Assembly: GCF_002814235.1 (NCBI RefSeq)
Contig: NZ_PHSU01000003.1
Span: 248,001-312,000 of the forward strand
Length of the DNA stretch: 64,000 bases
Direction of reading: 5' to 3'
Source of the DNA: Pseudomonas sp. QS1027
Lineage (GTDB): Bacteria > Pseudomonadota > Gammaproteobacteria > Pseudomonadales > Pseudomonadaceae
How positions within the stretch are numbered: position 1 is the stretch's first letter; every line of letters begins with the position of its first letter. Below, one piece after another: positions 52,125 to 61,216 of this stretch. The position numbers were made by a program, and so were the translations under genes. The notes under the pieces are model-generated. The model saw only the letters and a program-made list of their open reading frames with translations. It searched no databases and was not told the origin of the DNA.

Positions 52125-52924
52125 ATGTGATTCTCTCAGACAACGAGTTCCAGCAATTTCGCACGATGATCCGTGAGATCGCCGGCATCAGCATGTCCGA
52201 GGCGAAGAAACAGTTGATCAGCGGTCGCCTGGCCAAGCGCCTGCAGCATTTCAAGCTGACCAACTATGGCAGTTATTATCGTCTGCTGACCAAAGACAAG
52301 GCCGAACTGCAGATGGCCGTGGACTTGTTGACCACCAACGAAACCTATTTCTTTCGTGAGCCCAGGCACTTCGAATTCCTCAAGGAGGTCATTCTCCCCG
52401 AATTACGGGGCCATGCCCCGGTGCGGATCTGGAGTGGTGCCTGCTCCACTGGCGAGGAGCCCTACACCTTGGCCATGGTCCTGGCCGACAGCCTGGGCTC
52501 GCGGCCGTGGGAAATTCTCGCCTCGGATATCAGCACGCGTGTACTCGACAAGGCCCGCACCGGGCGTTATCCGCTGGATGCCACCAAGGGCATCCCCGAA
52601 GCGCTGCTGAACAAGTATTGCCTCAAGGGCGTCGGCAGCAACTCCGGCATTTTCATGGTGGATCCGGCGCTGGCGTCGCGTATCGATTTTACCGCGCTCA
52701 ACCTGAACACCCCGCTGCCCGCGGTGGGGCAGTTCGACGTGATTTTCCTGCGCAACGTGATGATCTATTTCGACAACCAGACCAAGTCCCAGGTGGTGCA
52801 GCGTCTGCTCAAGCACCTCAAGCCTGGTGGTTACTTCGTCATTAGTCATTCGGAGAGCCTGAATGGAATCACCGATGATGTGCAGTTGGTCAAACCGTCC
52901 ATCTACCGCAAGCCCGCGGCCTGA
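52121..52924 (+). CDS. cheR: Chemoreceptor glutamate methyltransferase CheR
   Basis: CheR (267 aa) uses S-adenosylmethionine to methylate receptor glutamates. The N-terminal helical domain (about 1-75) is followed by the methyltransferase domain with TNETYFFREPRHFEFL, the SAM motif IWSGACSTGEEPYTLAM and IFLRNVMIYFD. No TPR extension. Coupled to cheW2; the cheD frame begins inside its 3' end. Confidence 0.95.
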   Translation: MNVILSDNEFQQFRTMIREIAGISMSEAKKQLISGRLAKRLQHFKLTNYGSYYRLLTKDKAELQMAVDLLTTNETYFFREPRHFEFLKEVILPELRGHAPVRIWSGACSTGEEPYTLAMVLADSLGSRPWEILASDISTRVLDKARTGRYPLDATKGIPEALLNKYCLKGVGSNSGIFMVDPALASRIDFTALNLNTPLPAVGQFDVIFLRNVMIYFDNQTKSQVVQRLLKHLKPGGYFVISHSESLNGITDDVQLVKPSIYRKPAA

Positions 52925-53486
52925 TGCGCCCGAGGTGGTGGAGCACTTCCTGCAGCCCGGCGAAGTGGTGTTTGGCGGCCGGCGGTTGCGGCTGCGTACC
53001 TTGTTGGGCTCTTGCGTAGCCCTGGTGCTGTGGCATCCGCAACGCTTGCTGGGGGGGATGTGTCATTACATGTTGCCTTTGCGACGAGGGCGCGATGCCG
53101 GTGACTTGAACGGGCGTTACGCGGCCGATGCGCTGGCGCTGCTGTTGACCTTCATTCGTCAAGCCGAGGCGCGGCCCGAAGAGTTCGTCGTCAGTGTCTT
53201 TGGTGGTGGTGACATGTTTCCCAGTGTCCGACGCCACGGCGGTGTCGGCATCGGTGAGCTGAACGTGAATGCCGCCCGGCGTTTGATCAAGGCTCATGGC
53301 CTGCACTGCGAGGTGTATCACGTGGGTGGCCAGGGCTATCGCAGCCTGGTGTTCGATGTGGCCAACGGTCGCCTGCAACTCAACCATACGGACTCGGCCC
53401 CGGGTCTGCCCGGGTATTGTCATTGTCCAGCACATGCCGGAAAAATTTACCGCGGCCTTTGCCGAACGTCTCAACCAGGTCTGTGA
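52863..53486 (+). CDS. cheD: Chemoreceptor glutamine deamidase CheD with aberrant C-terminus
   Basis: CheD deamidates specific receptor glutamines. Catalytic Cys51 and His68 are present in [27 protein letters not shown], and [10 protein letters not shown] and NVNAARRLI are typical. Homology runs to about [19 protein letters not shown]. The remaining ~30 residues ([17 protein letters not shown]..) are cheB DNA read in another frame, because a deletion removed the normal cheD end. The start at 52863 follows GGAGAG but overlaps cheR by 62 bp; the ATGs at 52875/52878 or a GTG at 52935 are alternatives. It is probably still active, since the catalytic core is whole. Confidence 0.82.
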   Translation: MESPMMCSWSNRPSTASPRPDAPEVVEHFLQPGEVVFGGRRLRLRTLLGSCVALVLWHPQRLLGGMCHYMLPLRRGRDAGDLNGRYAADALALLLTFIRQAEARPEEFVVSVFGGGDMFPSVRRHGGVGIGELNVNAARRLIKAHGLHCEVYHVGGQGYRSLVFDVANGRLQLNHTDSAPGLPGYCHCPAHAGKIYRGLCRTSQPGL

Positions 53487-53901
53487 GATCGAAGTCCGCG
53501 AGGCCCGCCACGGTGACGGGGTGATGCCGGGGCGTGCATTGATCGCCCCCGGGGGCAGCCATATGCTGGTCAAGCGCAATGGTGCGCAGTATCAGGTGGA
53601 TATCGTTGACGGCCCTCCCGTCAGCCGGCACCGGCCCTCGGTCGATGTGCTGTTCCGTTCAGTCGCCCGGTGCGCGGGCAGCAACGCTCTGGGAATCATC
53701 ATGACCTGTATGGGCGATGACGGCGCCCGGGGTTTGAAGGAGATGCGCGATGCTGGCGCCAGGACCCTTGGGCAGGATGAACCATCGTGCGTGGTTTATG
53801 GGATGCCGCGGGAGGCGTTCAAGCTGGGAGCGGTCGAACGGGAGTTGCCGCTGGAGCAGATCGCCGGGGCGATCCTCGGCGCCTGCGGGCACGTTCGCTG
53901 A
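53416..53901 (+). pseudogene. cheB: cheB remnant: methylesterase C-terminal part only
   Basis: The frame from [20 protein letters not shown] to the stop matches the last ~162 residues of CheB: [44 protein letters not shown] and [10 protein letters not shown]. The whole receiver domain, the linker and the start of the methylesterase domain with its catalytic Ser (GASTGG region) are absent, and there is no room for them after cheD. The catalytic His (QHMP) and Asp (MGDDG) remain. No start codon or ribosome-binding site is apparent at the junction. CCCGGGT occurs twice at the junction (53399-53405, 53409-53415). The remnant should be inactive. Confidence 0.85.
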
Positions 53902-53917
53902 GGGCCGCGGGGGCGGC

Positions 53918-54547
53918 TCAGACCAGCCCCTGGCTCAGGGCGTAACGCACCAGGTCGGTGCTGGTGGTGAAACACATCTTCTCCATCAACCGGGTCTTGT
54001 GGGTGCTTACGGTCTTGTTGCTGATCACCAGTTGTTCGGCAATCTGATTGACGCTCAAGCCCTGTGCCAGCATGCGCAGGATCTGGAATTCCCGTGCCGA
54101 AAGCGTTTGTGACGGGCTGTCGGGAGACAGGCCGCTGCTTTGCAGGGCGATCTGTTCAGCCAGTTCCGGGTCAAGGTAGCGGCCACCGCCGCTGACCTTG
54201 CGGATGGCGGCCAGCAGGGTCTCGGGATCGTGGTCCTTGGTCATGTAGCCCGAGGCACCGGCGCGCAGTGCACGCTGGGCGATGTGGGCTTCGTTGTGCA
54301 TGCTCAGGATCAGTATCGGCAGCTTGGGATAATGGGCGTGGATACGTCCTATGAGATCCTCGCCGCTGCTTCCGGGCATGGTCATGTCGAGCAGCAACAT
54401 GTCGATCTCGGTGTGGCGCAGCAGGTCGAGGACCTGGGCACCGTTTTCCGCTTCGGCCACCACGCAAAAATCCTTGACCAGGGCGAACAGCTGCTTGAGG
54501 CCTTCGCGCATTATTCTGTGGTCGTCGGCTACCATCAATCGGATCAT
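53918..54547 (-). CDS. LuxR/NarL-type response regulator
   Basis: A 209-aa regulator with a receiver (phospho-acceptor Asp54 in MLLLDMTMPGSSGE, Lys in YMTKDHD) and a C-terminal LuxR helix-turn-helix (LSAREFQILRMLAQGLSVNQIAEQLVISNKTVSTHKTRLMEKM, about 148-190). The ATG overlaps the stop of the sensor kinase gene (ATGA), so the pair is a cognate two-component system. It is convergent with the chemosensory operon. Targets are unknown; palindromes near 57450 and in the 58-bp elements are candidates. Confidence 0.92.
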   Translation of the reverse strand: MIRLMVADDHRIMREGLKQLFALVKDFCVVAEAENGAQVLDLLRHTEIDMLLLDMTMPGSSGEDLIGRIHAHYPKLPILILSMHNEAHIAQRALRAGASGYMTKDHDPETLLAAIRKVSGGGRYLDPELAEQIALQSSGLSPDSPSQTLSAREFQILRMLAQGLSVNQIAEQLVISNKTVSTHKTRLMEKMCFTTSTDLVRYALSQGLV

Positions 54548-57288
54548 GAGTCGTGGGTCCTTGAGTCGGGTACCTTCAGCTGCACGGTGGTACCGCCGCC
54601 GATTTTGCTGGAAATATGGGTGGTGCCACCCAGGGTCAGGCCGCGTTCGCGCATGCCCAGCAGTCCGAGGGTTTTGCCGGAGAGCCCACGTTGCTCGAAA
54701 CCCTTGCCGTTGTCGGTGATCTCCAGCGACCAGCCACGGGCGGTTTTTTCGAGGGTCACCGTGACTCGGGTCGCCTGGGCGTGGCGGGCGATGTTGGTCA
54801 GCGATTCCTGGGCGATCCGAAAGGCCGCGGTGGCAGCGGCATCCTCCAGTTGCATCGGGTGCCGTGGGAGCTGCAGGTCGCAGGCAATGCCCCATTGTTG
54901 CCTGAACGTGTCGGTCAGCCACTCCAGGGCGGCCACCAGCCCCATGTTGAGGATCGACGGACGCAGGCTGGTGGAGATGTTCCTCACCACCTGGACCGTC
55001 TGATCGATCAGTTGCAGCAGGTGCGTGACTTGCTCACTGAGCATCGGCACTTGTTCGCCGTACTGGAATCGCAACAGCGAAGTGCCCATGCGGATCGCCG
55101 TCAGGTGCTGCCCCAATTCATCATGAATTTCCTGGGCAATCAGCTTGCGTTCCTCTTCCCGGGCACTTTCGCGGCTGGACATCAGTTGCCGAAGTTGATT
55201 GTTCAGCGTGGCCAGGCGTCGCTCGGCCACTCGTAGTTTGGAGATATCACGGACCACGGCCAGTACGGTGCTGATGCGCCCCTGGACGTCCTGTTCCGGA
55301 ACCAGGCTGATGTGGTAGACCCGTTGCAGGCGTTGGCGGCCGTTGAGCAGATACTCGTATTCCAGAGGCTGGCCGCTTTCCACCGCTTCGATCAGCGTGT
55401 CCTGGAGCAGTTGGCTTTGCAGGTTGCGTGGCAGTATTTGCAGCAGGCGTTTGTGCAGTAATCTGGCTTTTGGCCGATCAAGCCATCCTTCCAGCGCCGG
55501 GTTGATGAACAGCACTTTCCCTGACGGACTCAGGCGAGCGATACCGTCGGGGGAGTTTTCCACCAGGGTGCCGATTTCCTGTTGGCGGGCTCGTTCATTG
55601 CGCTGGATTTCCTTCAGGTCGGTGATGTTTCGGGCAATGCATACCATGCGGTGCGGACGTCCGCTGGCGTCGGCGATCGGCACCAGGTTGAAATGGATAA
55701 TCAACGAGCGTTCGCCACAGGGCAGGTGGGCATCGAGCTCGATGGGGGCACCGACGGCGATGCAGTGTTGGCAAATAGCGTCGACCACTTGCGCGGCCTC
55801 GCCCGGTAGCCAATGTTCCAGAGGTTGCCCTATGAGGTCCCCATGGCTTCTGGCGAGCATCTGGCAGAGTATCGGATTGGCCTCCAGGCAACTGAGCTGC
55901 TGGTTGGCATCGATGGACAGCAGGCAGAGCATGTCCTGGGTGTGATCGAAGACTTCGCGATAACGCCGTTCGCTTTGCGCAAGGTTGTCCAGGGCCGAAC
56001 AACGCTCCCAGGCAATGGAGCCTATGTGGCTGGCCATCTGCGCATACTTGCGCTCTTGTTCAGGGAGGGGATGTTCGCCGTTGGTAAACAGCACGATGAC
56101 CCCAAGTGTCTGGCCAGCGCTGTTGACTACCGGTTCCAGCCAGCAGCCCTGATATCCGGCCCCCAGGGCCGGCGCGCTGAAACTCAGGTGCGTGGCGTCG
56201 GTCCTCAGGTCATCGATCAGCCGACGTTGCTCAAAGAATTCCGGGAAGCCGTTCAGGTCGGCGGCCAGGCAGGCCTGGAGCGACTGCGGGACCGCGACTG
56301 GTGGGGCCAGGTTATCGCCGTCGGGCTCTGTCTTGAAGGCGATCGCATTGCGAAAGTCCGGCGCCAGTATCTCCAGATAGGTGCTCAACAGTGGCAGCAC
56401 GGTACGCAACGCACCGTCGGTGATCATCACCTGGAAAATCGCCGATCGGGCGTTCTCTGCTCGTTCCTGCTGTCGCAAGGAGCTCACATCCTGGGCCATG
56501 ACCAGGACCCCGGAGATCTCCGAGTTTTCATCATGCTCCGTCGTCAGGTTGCACAGGAACGCCACGGAGCGCCCGGAATAGGAGTCCTTGCTTTCCAGCA
56601 ACTGGGTGGCCGGGATGCCGGTGGACAGGGTGTGTTGCAGATGGGCGCGAAACACCTCGTCGATCGGTTGCGCGTGGGGGCTTTGGGACAATGTGCGTTC
56701 GATGCCGGGAACATCGGGAAAGCCCCGGGTGCGTTCGAACTCGGGGTTGGCGTAGATACGTTGTCCAAGCCGGTTGTAGCGCAGGATGATATTGGGTGAG
56801 TTTTGCGCCAGGGAACGGTACTTCTGTTCGTTGCTCAACAGGGCCTGGCGCAAGGCCAGGTGTTCGCTGATGTCCTCGAGTTGGGACACGAAATAGAGGG
56901 CTTCGCCTTTCTGGTTGCGGGCAATACCGATGGTCAAGCGTGCCCACAGCGCGCTGCCGTCCTTGCGCAGGTAACGTTTTTCAAAGGTGACGCTTGAACA
57001 CTGGCCCTGGATCAGCCCGGGTATTTCGTCCCGGCCAACCTGAAGGTCGTCCGGGTGGGTCAGTTGCTGGAACGAGGTGCCGCGCAGCTCTTCTTCGGTG
57101 TAGCCGAGCATCCGGCAGAGCATCTGGTTCGCGGCAATCCATTCGCCGCTCAGGCGTAGCAAGGCCAGGCCGGTGCCGGCGGAATCGAAGGCTAGGCGAT
57201 AGTCTTGCTCGGCGGGGCTCGGAGGCGGTACTTCGGTTTTGTCAGGGCCTTGCGTGGGAACGAGCTCTGCAGCAACGGCTGATTCCAT
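54544..57288 (-). CDS. Soluble multi-PAS/GAF sensor kinase of the NarX/DegS class
   Basis: A 914-aa kinase without membrane helices. In order: PAS-PAC (about 28-145), PAS (about 150-270), a GAF-like domain (about 280-430), PAS (about 440-560), PAS (about 570-680), HisKA_3 with phospho-acceptor His722 in AQEIHDELGQHL, and a HATPase (DNGKGF, GLLGMRER). It senses a cytoplasmic signal, perhaps redox, haem or small molecules, but no cofactor residue can be pinned. It is co-transcribed with the LuxR-type regulator and divergent from the REC-HD-GYP gene. Confidence 0.92.
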   Translation of the reverse strand: MESAVAAELVPTQGPDKTEVPPPSPAEQDYRLAFDSAGTGLALLRLSGEWIAANQMLCRMLGYTEEELRGTSFQQLTHPDDLQVGRDEIPGLIQGQCSSVTFEKRYLRKDGSALWARLTIGIARNQKGEALYFVSQLEDISEHLALRQALLSNEQKYRSLAQNSPNIILRYNRLGQRIYANPEFERTRGFPDVPGIERTLSQSPHAQPIDEVFRAHLQHTLSTGIPATQLLESKDSYSGRSVAFLCNLTTEHDENSEISGVLVMAQDVSSLRQQERAENARSAIFQVMITDGALRTVLPLLSTYLEILAPDFRNAIAFKTEPDGDNLAPPVAVPQSLQACLAADLNGFPEFFEQRRLIDDLRTDATHLSFSAPALGAGYQGCWLEPVVNSAGQTLGVIVLFTNGEHPLPEQERKYAQMASHIGSIAWERCSALDNLAQSERRYREVFDHTQDMLCLLSIDANQQLSCLEANPILCQMLARSHGDLIGQPLEHWLPGEAAQVVDAICQHCIAVGAPIELDAHLPCGERSLIIHFNLVPIADASGRPHRMVCIARNITDLKEIQRNERARQQEIGTLVENSPDGIARLSPSGKVLFINPALEGWLDRPKARLLHKRLLQILPRNLQSQLLQDTLIEAVESGQPLEYEYLLNGRQRLQRVYHISLVPEQDVQGRISTVLAVVRDISKLRVAERRLATLNNQLRQLMSSRESAREEERKLIAQEIHDELGQHLTAIRMGTSLLRFQYGEQVPMLSEQVTHLLQLIDQTVQVVRNISTSLRPSILNMGLVAALEWLTDTFRQQWGIACDLQLPRHPMQLEDAAATAAFRIAQESLTNIARHAQATRVTVTLEKTARGWSLEITDNGKGFEQRGLSGKTLGLLGMRERGLTLGGTTHISSKIGGGTTVQLKVPDSRTHDS

Positions 57289-57642
57289 TCGCCTTTCTCC
57301 CGGCTATTTTGCCTGGAGCATAGCGCAAGCGCCCAGCGGTATGCACACCTGTTCGGACTGGAGCGTGGGGCCGTTGATCAGTGCCGGATCCAGGTCGGCA
57401 AGCGGGCCTATTGCGTCATGGCCCTTGCCGACGGAAGGACGGTTGGCCGCTTAGACAAACGTCTAAGGTATGAACAGGATGATGTCAATGTGATGCTATG
57501 TTGTTGACTGCGCACCGTCGAATATCTCGATGAAAGCCGCTCCACTTTGAAAGGGTGGCCCGCGCAGGTGGACCTGGTGTGCTTTTGTCGGTATCGGCCG
57601 CGCCCGTTTCGACGGGACACTGGTCATGGGAGTGACGGATTT
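57289..57642. other. Divergent intergenic region with operator-like palindrome
   Basis: About 350 bp without a convincing gene. It should hold the promoters of the sensor-kinase operon (minus) and of the REC-HD-GYP gene (plus). The main visible feature is the palindrome at 57450-57467. An upstream extension of the REC-HD-GYP frame (from 57547) shows no family resemblance. Confidence 0.45.
57450..57467. promoter_or_regulatory. Palindromic operator candidate CTTAGAC-N4-GTCTAAG
   Basis: A perfect 7-bp inverted repeat with an AAAC spacer, located between divergent signalling genes. Its size fits a dimeric helix-turn-helix regulator such as the adjacent LuxR-type response regulator. Confidence 0.6.
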
Positions 57643-58695
57643 ATGTTTTCCAAAATCAATACTGAAAGTGAAATCGTCATTATCGATGATGTTTCGCTCA
57701 ACCATCGGCTGTTGGAGTCGTGCTTGCGGGCCTATGGGCTTCGCAACATCAGAACGTTCTCCGACTCCGCCGAAGGGCTGGCCTGGCTACAGTCGAACCC
57801 CTGGGACTTGTTGTTACTGGACCTGTATATGCCGGCGCCCGATGGTTTCGAGATTCTTGAGCGGCTCAAGCAGCGCAGCCGGACCGAATCGCCGATCATT
57901 ATCGTGACGGCCCTGAACGATCCGCAAAACCGGCGTAAAGGGTTGGAGATGGGCGCCAACGACTTCGTCTGCAAACCCATCGATCTACCCGAGGTGCTGT
58001 TGCGGGTGCGCAGTTGCCTGGAGTTGGCTCAGGCCACCCGGTTGTTGCGCGATGCCAATGTCGAACTGGAGCGCAAGGTTGAACGACGAACGGCCCAGTT
58101 GGAGGCCGGCTACCAAGCCATCGCCAACAGTCTGGGGCGGGCCGCCAGTTATCGGGGCAACGATACGCTCAACCATGTCCGGCGCATCGGCGATTGCGCG
58201 GCCCTGTTGGCCAAGGCTGTTGGTATGTCCAGGCAATGGTGCGAACTGATTCGTCTGGCGGCACCAATGCATGATGTCGGGAATATCGGCATAGACGACG
58301 CCATATTGCGAAAGCCCGGGGTGCTGACGGCGCGGGAGCGGGAGATCATGCAGGATCATCCGCGCATTGGTTATGAAATCCTGCACGACAACAGCGGCTC
58401 TCCGGTCACCGATCTGGCGGCGGAGATTGCCCTGGCACATCACGAGCGGTGGGATGGCACCGGTTACCCCAACCAGTTGCAAGGCGAGGCGATTCCGCTG
58501 TCAGGCAGGATCACGGCGATCTGTGATGTCTATGAAGCGCTCAGAATGCCACGCCCCTACAGGGACGCGTGGAGCGCCGAGCGCTCGCAGGCATATCTTT
58601 GTGAGCAGTCCGGCCGGCATTTTGATCCGCAGCTCGTGGATAATTTCTGCAGTTTGCTGGATGAGATCGAGGTTGAGCGACTGCGCTTGCTCTAA
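57643..58695 (+). CDS. Response regulator with HD-GYP phosphodiesterase output (RpfG-like)
   Basis: A 350-aa protein: receiver with Asp60 in LLLLDLYMPAPDG and Lys in VCKPIDLP, a coiled coil (about 145-175) and an HD-GYP domain with MHDVGNIGI and HHERWDGTGYP, all residues present. It should hydrolyse cyclic-di-GMP under control of a kinase, possibly the divergent multi-PAS kinase or CheA of this region. The ATG at 57643 (MFSKINTESE) is used. The GGDEF-EAL gene follows 110 bp downstream. Confidence 0.92.
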   Translation: MFSKINTESEIVIIDDVSLNHRLLESCLRAYGLRNIRTFSDSAEGLAWLQSNPWDLLLLDLYMPAPDGFEILERLKQRSRTESPIIIVTALNDPQNRRKGLEMGANDFVCKPIDLPEVLLRVRSCLELAQATRLLRDANVELERKVERRTAQLEAGYQAIANSLGRAASYRGNDTLNHVRRIGDCAALLAKAVGMSRQWCELIRLAAPMHDVGNIGIDDAILRKPGVLTAREREIMQDHPRIGYEILHDNSGSPVTDLAAEIALAHHERWDGTGYPNQLQGEAIPLSGRITAICDVYEALRMPRPYRDAWSAERSQAYLCEQSGRHFDPQLVDNFCSLLDEIEVERLRLL

Positions 58696-58805
58696 AGAAA
58701 TGAATAGCGGCGCCGACAAGGATATTGACCATATCTGTTTTGGTCCGGCTACCTGAAAGGGACGAGCGCTGCACGCCTTCACTGCGCAGACAGAGAGGCA
58801 TTCCT

Positions 58806-60779
58806 ATGACAAAAAAACTCCTGGCCAGCCTGCGGACCCTGATGTCCGTGCCCCATGACAATCCCAAGCTGCTGCGGGCCCAGTACGTCGCCTTGTCGCG
58901 TCAGCTACCGCTCATGTACCTGGTCTTGCTGCTCAATATGTGGGCGCTGGCCATCACTCACCTGACCACCGCCCCCTTGTGGCTGACATTCGTCATCCCG
59001 CTCGCCATGACGGTGGTCTGTGTGGCGCGCGCCTGGATGTGGTTGCGTAGCACCGGGCGCTTGCCGGCCGATGCGCAGATCCTTGCCTCACTGCGGCGAA
59101 CCAACCAGCTGGTGCCCTTTATCGCCGGCGCCTTCACGTCCTGGTCCCTGGCCCTGTATCCCTACGGCGACGCCTATTCACAGTCGCAAATCGCCTTTTT
59201 CATGGGGATTACGGTGATCGTCTGCATTTTTTGCATGATGCACCTGCGACCCGCGGCCCTGACCGCCACGTTGGTGGTCAACGTCGCGTTCGTGGTTTTT
59301 TTCGCCTCGACCCACAACCCGGCCTTTATTGCCACGGCGGTGAATGTCCTGTTGGTGTCGCTGGCGATGTTGATCATCCTGCAGCATCACTACCACGACT
59401 TCACCCGGTTGGTGAATGTGCAGGCGCAGACCGAACAACTGAGCAACGAGAACCTGCGATTGGCCAATCAGGACAGCTTGACCGGGTTGCCCAACCGGCG
59501 ACAGTTCTTCAGCACCCTGGAGAGCACCATGTACCAGGCAATCGCCGAGGAAAAGCGCCTCGCGGTAGGGATCCTCGATCTCGACGGATTCAAGCCGGTG
59601 AACGATCTCTACGGCCACAGCGTTGGCGACAAGATTCTGGTCATGGTCGGCCAGCGCTTGCGGCAGTTGGTCGATGCAACGGTGCATGTGGCGCGGCTGG
59701 GCGGGGATGAGTTCGCCCTGGTGCTTGAAGGCGATCTCAGTGACGAGGATTTGCAAGCTTTCGGCAAGACCGTGTGTGAGCAGTTGCACGTCGAGTTTCT
59801 GCTGGTCGATGTGCCGATCCAGATCGGTGCCACCCTGGGCATTGCCACGTTTCCCGAGGGCGCCGCGAGCGCCATACAGCTTTTCGAATACGCGGACTAT
59901 GCACTCTACCAGGGCAAGCGCCATAACCCGGGCTCGATGTGCCTGTTCTCGGCCAGCCATCGTGAGCAATTGCACCGTGACGCCATCATCGAGCAGGCGC
60001 TGCGCAGGGCGGTGCTGGACAAGGAGTTTTTCGTGCTGTTCCAGCCGATCCTCGACTGCGGCAGTCGTGAGACCGTTGCCTTCGAAGCATTGGCCCGTTG
60101 GGACAGCCCGGAGTTGGGCCTGGTATCCCCGGCGCAGTTCATCCCCATTGCCGAGCGCATCGGCCTGATCAATCGCCTCACGCTGCCGTTGTTGCGGCAG
60201 GCGCTGGGGATGGCGCGGTTCTGGCCTGAAGGCATGCGGCTTTCATTCAATCTGTCGGTCCACGACTGCGGTTCTCGCGACAATGTGCAGTCGATTATCG
60301 ATGTGATCACGGTCAGCGGCTTCAATCCGGCGCATCTGGATCTGGAAATCACCGAAACCGCGGTCATGCAGGATATCCCCCAGGTGCAATGGGCGATCGG
60401 GCGGTTTCGTCAGCTGGGCTGCGGTATTTCGCTGGATGATTTCGGCACGGGTTATTCGAGCCTGAGCCAGTTGCATGCCCTGGCGCTGACGAAACTCAAG
60501 ATCGATCGCAGCTTCGTTGCCGACATTCATGTCAACCCCGCGAGCTACAAGATCGTCAAGTCGCTGGTGGCCTTGAGCCTCGACATGGAGTTGGAGTGCG
60601 TGGTCGAGGGGATCGAGACCCGGGAGGAGCTCAAGGCCCTGTGCAGCCTGGGGTGCATGCAGGTGCAGGGGTTTCTCTTCAGTCGTCCGGTAGCGTTCGC
60701 CGACACCCTGGTCTGGTTGGCCCAGGCTGAGGTGCGGCGACGGCAATGGGAGGTCGAGCAGGTGCTGAGTTCAGCGTGA
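58806..60779 (+). CDS. Membrane GGDEF-EAL protein (diguanylate cyclase/phosphodiesterase)
   Basis: A 657-aa protein. An N-terminal membrane region with about five to six helices (about 35-205) is followed by a coiled linker, GGDEF domain (about 222-385, intact RLGGDEF) and EAL domain (about 400-640, intact FEALARW, ITETAVMQD, LDDFGTGYSSL, KIDRSF, VVEGIET). Both domains look catalytically competent. The RxxD inhibitory site upstream of GGDEF is absent. The ATG at 58806 is used. The membrane region could sense a lipophilic or redox signal. Confidence 0.93.
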   Translation: MTKKLLASLRTLMSVPHDNPKLLRAQYVALSRQLPLMYLVLLLNMWALAITHLTTAPLWLTFVIPLAMTVVCVARAWMWLRSTGRLPADAQILASLRRTNQLVPFIAGAFTSWSLALYPYGDAYSQSQIAFFMGITVIVCIFCMMHLRPAALTATLVVNVAFVVFFASTHNPAFIATAVNVLLVSLAMLIILQHHYHDFTRLVNVQAQTEQLSNENLRLANQDSLTGLPNRRQFFSTLESTMYQAIAEEKRLAVGILDLDGFKPVNDLYGHSVGDKILVMVGQRLRQLVDATVHVARLGGDEFALVLEGDLSDEDLQAFGKTVCEQLHVEFLLVDVPIQIGATLGIATFPEGAASAIQLFEYADYALYQGKRHNPGSMCLFSASHREQLHRDAIIEQALRRAVLDKEFFVLFQPILDCGSRETVAFEALARWDSPELGLVSPAQFIPIAERIGLINRLTLPLLRQALGMARFWPEGMRLSFNLSVHDCGSRDNVQSIIDVITVSGFNPAHLDLEITETAVMQDIPQVQWAIGRFRQLGCGISLDDFGTGYSSLSQLHALALTKLKIDRSFVADIHVNPASYKIVKSLVALSLDMELECVVEGIETREELKALCSLGCMQVQGFLFSRPVAFADTLVWLAQAEVRRRQWEVEQVLSSA

Positions 60780-60803
60780 GGGGATCTTCGACAGCGTATT
60801 GTG

Positions 60804-60821
60804 AGGTGCCCGTGGGCACCT
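60804..60821. terminator. Hairpin between convergent genes, possible weak terminator
   Basis: AGGTGCCC (60804-60811) and GGGCACCT (60814-60821) form a perfect 8-bp stem just after the GGDEF-EAL stop. There is no strong T run on either strand. Confidence 0.45.
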
Positions 60822-60823
60822 GT

Positions 60824-61069
60824 TCAGGGCTGGTCGACAGACCTTTCCTCGGGAGGCACTGAACCTGCTATCCGAGCCGCCAGACGGGCTTTGGCGGCTT
60901 CCTGGGCGCTGACAATGGCCTTGGCATCCTGGCGCTCGAGAAAGTGTGCCATCGACTCGTCGCGCTGGGCCTGCATGCGCGCGGTCACGCGACTGCTACC
61001 GCCTTCGGCGAGTGCCGTGAGTGGGACGCTCAACAAGGTGACGCTCAACAATGTGCCGAGGAGCTTCAT
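60824..61069 (-). CDS. Small exported protein of unknown function
   Basis: An 81-aa protein with a signal peptide (MKLLGTLLSVTLLSVPLTALA, cleavage about residue 21). A highly charged, probably helical mature part rich in Ala, Arg, Glu and Gln follows (RMQAQRDESMAHFLERQDAKAIVSAQEAA). I do not recognise a family. The ribosome-binding site is weak. It lies alone between two convergent-divergent neighbours. Confidence 0.65.
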   Translation of the reverse strand: MKLLGTLLSVTLLSVPLTALAEGGSSRVTARMQAQRDESMAHFLERQDAKAIVSAQEAAKARLAARIAGSVPPEERSVDQP

Positions 61070-61216
61070 GGTGACTCTGCATGAGTGATAGGAAGTAGAA
61101 ATGGCCGAGCGGCGCTCATAATGCGAGTGCTGGCGAATCGGCCCGCTCCCTGCGACCTGAATTATATGACAGGTTACTGCCAGTTTTCGAAGGGCGATAG
61201 CCTCAGCGTAGCACCC

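Noticed and set aside
53296..53415. Upstream extension of the cheB frame (MACTARC...) as a real N-terminus
   Set aside because: These 40 codons are the cheD sequence read in another frame. They show no receiver-domain or methylesterase features.
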